From: Robinsoniella peoriensis
GTDB lineage: Bacteria; Bacillota; Clostridia; Lachnospirales; Lachnospiraceae
Direction of reading: 5' to 3'
DNA length: 64,000 nucleotides
Assembly (NCBI RefSeq): GCF_000797495.1
Contig: NZ_JTGN01000003.1
Coordinates: 444,063-508,062, forward strand
Below, in pieces: positions 63,201 to 64,000 of the stretch (within the stretch, counting starts at the first letter, position 1; every line of letters starts with the position of its first letter). The translations under genes and the position numbers were made by a program. The notes beneath the pieces are model-generated. The model was not told the origin of the DNA. It saw only the letters and a program-made list of their open reading frames with translations, and searched no databases.

Positions 63201-64000
63201 TTACAGCAGGTGCTGGAAACAGCAGAAGCTTATATTCCGGATGCTTATACAGAAGTGAGTTTTGCCGTACTGGAAGCAGCTATTGCAGAAGCAAAAGCGG
63301 TTTATGAAAATGAATATGCGGATCAGGACGCAGTAGATGAACAGATTGGAAAGCTTCAGGATGCAATTGCACAGCTGGAAAGTATATTGGCGGATCTGAC
63401 GCAGTTACAGTCCTTATACAATGCAATTGAACAACTGGATACGAGTATCTATACAGAAGAAAGTGCAGCAGCATTGAAAGAAGCAATGAATAGAGCAGCC
63501 GAAGTTCTGAAAAAAGAAAATGCAACAAAGGCAGAAGCAGCCGAGGCTGAATCCGGATTGCTGGTAGCGTTGGCAGGACTGGATAAAGTGGAAACGGAGC
63601 CGGAACCGGAAACGGATAAATCACTGGCGAAAGCTTTATACAATGCATACAAAGAACTGGATCTGTCCGGTTACACAGATGACAGTGCGGCTGTATTCAC
63701 AGATGCACTGGAGGCATTACAGATAATGATTGACAAAGAAGACGCAGCGCAGGAAGAGGTAGATGCTGTTATAGCAGATCTTCTGTCCGCAGCAACAGCA
63801 CTTAAGGTACAGCCGGAAGATCCGGAGGTACCGGAAATCGAGACAGACTTCTCGATGCTGAACGTTCTTTACCAAGCATATGCCGGACTGGATACCGGAA
63901 AGTATACTAAAGAAAGTGCAGAGGCTTTCCTTGCAGCACTTCATCATGCAGAGGAAGTACTGAATAACCCAGATGCAGACCAGACAGCAGTGGATGAAGC
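57270..64000 (+). CDS. Giant secreted glycosidase-like protein with Fn3, LamG, F5/8-type and FIVAR repeats (3' end outside window)
   Basis: One uninterrupted frame from ATG 57270 (after AGAAGGAGGAACAAGG) to the right edge gives at least 2243 residues. It begins with a signal peptide (KRWLALTLASSLICTLVPDI, then DTLAAA). Residues about 50-870 are a large region I do not recognise; a beta-rich part is followed by barrel-like sequence with VEIDGTYPGNYCNC (Asp520) and FVKVPAWYYLNG, which has the look of a retaining glycosidase related in style to GH36/GH31, but this is a guess. Then come an Fn3 domain (about 878-975), a Big-like domain (978-1068), two LamG domains (about 1076-1267 and 1347-1564, with FTLYLNGEA / FTLYLNGNK), an F5/8-type discoidin domain (about 1581-1744), a Big2-like domain, a further jelly-roll, and from about 1976 repeated helical FIVAR units (YTEESAAALKEAM type). 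The remaining end, including any anchor, lies outside. Confidence 0.8.
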   Translation, partial: MKKKIYGLKRWLALTLASSLICTLVPDIDTLAAASGPNAEEGAVTQGAAEEPWIASPYVNEKGEVVEGLENAVNGKRHWLETDESLPVTVTEDSGSITIGNSIVERRFQLPGEGGTEFYTDSYKNLYIDKEMMDGETVMPEIYLGLYDKPYREVYSDEGIKIHRDSIASADNTIEIPDSCIKVDPDYYYVGGTQNNNTFVFDGYTISESCEKPFEWTSNEIFGDPAAKEWPPKGKHLEFNFSAPDSFPESYQGIKIKIIYEMYDNIPAMKKRVEIVNEGDSQIMIGRLAPEVINGNQNMDDLLAMETTYTCGDQSTLPINRPLPCKCDLEKEGSPFLGLQDITHSCYEVGPAYELAKGESMIGFDTYEFVHSTYWFELKMRERLGIYRTLFPWITDNPLTHHNTGRLTKEVIDHAAEAEFEMIIQSYSAPDESKQMLARDQATLDKYKELVDYAHSKGIAIGIYQAQYTRGQYSQNKEYGTNAEGQWGASMCLASAAFDDYWDNFKNFVQYTGLDCVEIDGTYPGNYCNCGEQHVNKDKETDPANPLDADTGKASKYKFHNGVFDSQVKQWENGVRMMCAEFRDMGVFVKVPAWYYLNGANKCGIGYEEAAWSQPRQEQLLYGRQLMHNASYGRTMSMSWSHVPFAEYHGGGGDAAFQPFKEKKEDYNWVIAQNIGNGVNSDFRGPALFDDGTQDVLNKWVEFYKRYRGIVNSDMVHISQAAYDAAGTNRQRGVKMDTLYHVNAMNDGEKGLLWVYNQTDEKKTEVISVPMYYTGLAKELNYPPVPLKNSMGKNVHRYGAYPPNYSWLPQSEPNYRQPDALAGDYGQAVFMREGVQEKVLSIDSNGNAQLEVTLPPMSFTYYSIYNSEEAPKVSLEVGKVTELTAQEATENSVVLDWDKDVAFKMIENGIEIEKPTVTVDSYMVYRDGELIAQTMENTYEDTSLVEQKNYVYTVKAVAKGVEGSLSDPVSVDTKADNNAPQVTKVEARSDTVIEVLFNEAVDTKTAENIGNYSVSDGISVKEARVEEAKVTLTTDTLSMLQPYTIKIENVCDASAAKNQMEVHKQKIIYGYIAKFGFEKAGEGLITDAFGNYTGKASNMETLEQTYGSAARLKEEKTSYGNLGSGLLKGMDQYSMSLWFKTDSEKKQILLSQGQEGIPADDLTLTAESGSLSFHASDADSKEVALSGGTVLPGKWNLAVVVRDGQTFTLYLNGEAVDTKTADIGVNDTQNALLAGAMRNNAGGDRVNYFSGDISEISLYNVSLQQSDVTLLEQSGFVAFSAAADSAKSLDERLYTEESYKPLGDIIQEIDKMDPVSIMPAEIVDLMKRMQEAMNGLTLKDSNKSLTALYHMDEAKGDVISNAVQGYNAGFINGQYMRIATPFGRGAYMYEKNQNYISIPDSPIAGLDTFSVQGWFKPQLFLDNEVTDTEDDFTHVRGTPKQVLLSDQGGNMVLSLQQRKLVLEVSDGAQTQTLKSADEFAMEQVTGGESRQAWNHFAITRSKDTFTLYLNGNKMGEVSQQGVDTGRSLTIGAKINDEKVRELQYNGLVDEFAFYSTALGQDDINASAEAIPFRKSERENLALNKTLNSDGMTDPKRLNDGKVLDYASKDTPWTARSNGTSDGLKYQIDLEALYDIDTVSLTQFFRNYNNEELRRYRDVVIQISTAKDFAPENTTTVLNTDSDNSMGYGAGTDQTFYSFELGIDLILDKPVTGRYVRLINSGFYGLSGSYSGYVNVSELEVYGSKAAARPEIKVSADDVNLKVAGDREFVKVTTDLDTNLADLTVHSQNEEIAAANWSKADGLQINGVGKGNTDIIITHPKDSSITKVIHVTVEGLEPDAVINDDNEAIVYNGSFTYYSGRGGDPDGVTEYNRDIHYGNLTGDSAEYTFTGTGIDIITTVNTDGCLLGITIDGEAQNDVNTLIPNERYFKRANQMCVFSKTDLSYGEHTIRLENKGGNITIDALRTYADEDKIVDKTQLQQVLETAEAYIPDAYTEVSFAVLEAAIAEAKAVYENEYADQDAVDEQIGKLQDAIAQLESILADLTQLQSLYNAIEQLDTSIYTEESAAALKEAMNRAAEVLKKENATKAEAAEAESGLLVALAGLDKVETEPEPETDKSLAKALYNAYKELDLSGYTDDSAAVFTDALEALQIMIDKEDAAQEEVDAVIADLLSAATALKVQPEDPEVPEIETDFSMLNVLYQAYAGLDTGKYTKESAEAFLAALHHAEEVLNNPDADQTAVDE

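Overview
The window looks like a chromosomal stretch from a carbohydrate-specialised gut Firmicute, most likely a Lachnospiraceae (Clostridia). The grounds are moderate-to-low GC with AGGAGG-type ribosome sites, three YesM/YesN-type two-component pairs, lipoprotein sugar-binding proteins paired with LplB/UgpA and YtcP/UgpE permeases, a YesMN or LacI regulator for each glycan locus, and giant secreted glycosidases carrying Fn3, LamG, InlB-type and FIVAR repeats. No rRNA, tRNA, CRISPR array or intact transposase gene was seen.

Layout. (1) 2-12400: a glycan locus reading rightward, with two permeases (the first cut by the window edge), a solute-binding lipoprotein, GH43, a YesM/YesN pair, a GH106-like glycosidase and a GH1 beta-glucosidase. 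A decayed glycosidase tail follows to 12913. (2) 13069-22334: a leftward YesN/YesM pair divergent from a binding protein, two permeases and a GH2 beta-mannosidase. (3) 22347-22699: a scar made of a collapsed GH78 copy, its terminator and a small inverted-repeat element. (4) 22886-26768: a four-gene operon unlike its neighbours, encoding a Nudix/winged-helix regulator with a damaged Nudix box, a J-domain plus pseudokinase-like protein, a von Willebrand A protein and a divergent adenylosuccinate-synthetase-superfamily enzyme. This is the best candidate for an undescribed system. (5) 27273-43059: a giant secreted GH98-like protein, a binding protein, two permeases, a GH95 alpha-L-fucosidase-type enzyme and a LacI regulator. 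The promoters of the giant gene and the transporter each carry two copies of TGAAACGGTTCA, so they probably form one regulon, plausibly for fucosylated host glycans. (6) 43450-52740: a YesM/YesN pair, an ABC importer and a GH78 alpha-L-rhamnosidase, preceded by a promoter-terminator leader. (7) 53095-57063: a 1322-residue c-di-GMP protein with PAS, GAF, two GGDEF and one EAL domain. (8) 57270 to the right edge: an open-ended secreted multidomain protein of at least 2243 residues, with an N-terminal region I do not recognise.

Together, regions 1, 2, 5 and 6 are separate sense-import-digest modules. Extracellular or surface enzymes release oligosaccharides, lipoprotein-dependent ABC importers take them up, cytoplasmic exo-glycosidases finish digestion, and a local regulator couples expression to the substrate. 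None of the importers has a local ATPase gene, so a shared MsmX/UgpC-type ATPase elsewhere is implied. All functions here were read from sequence motifs without database searches.
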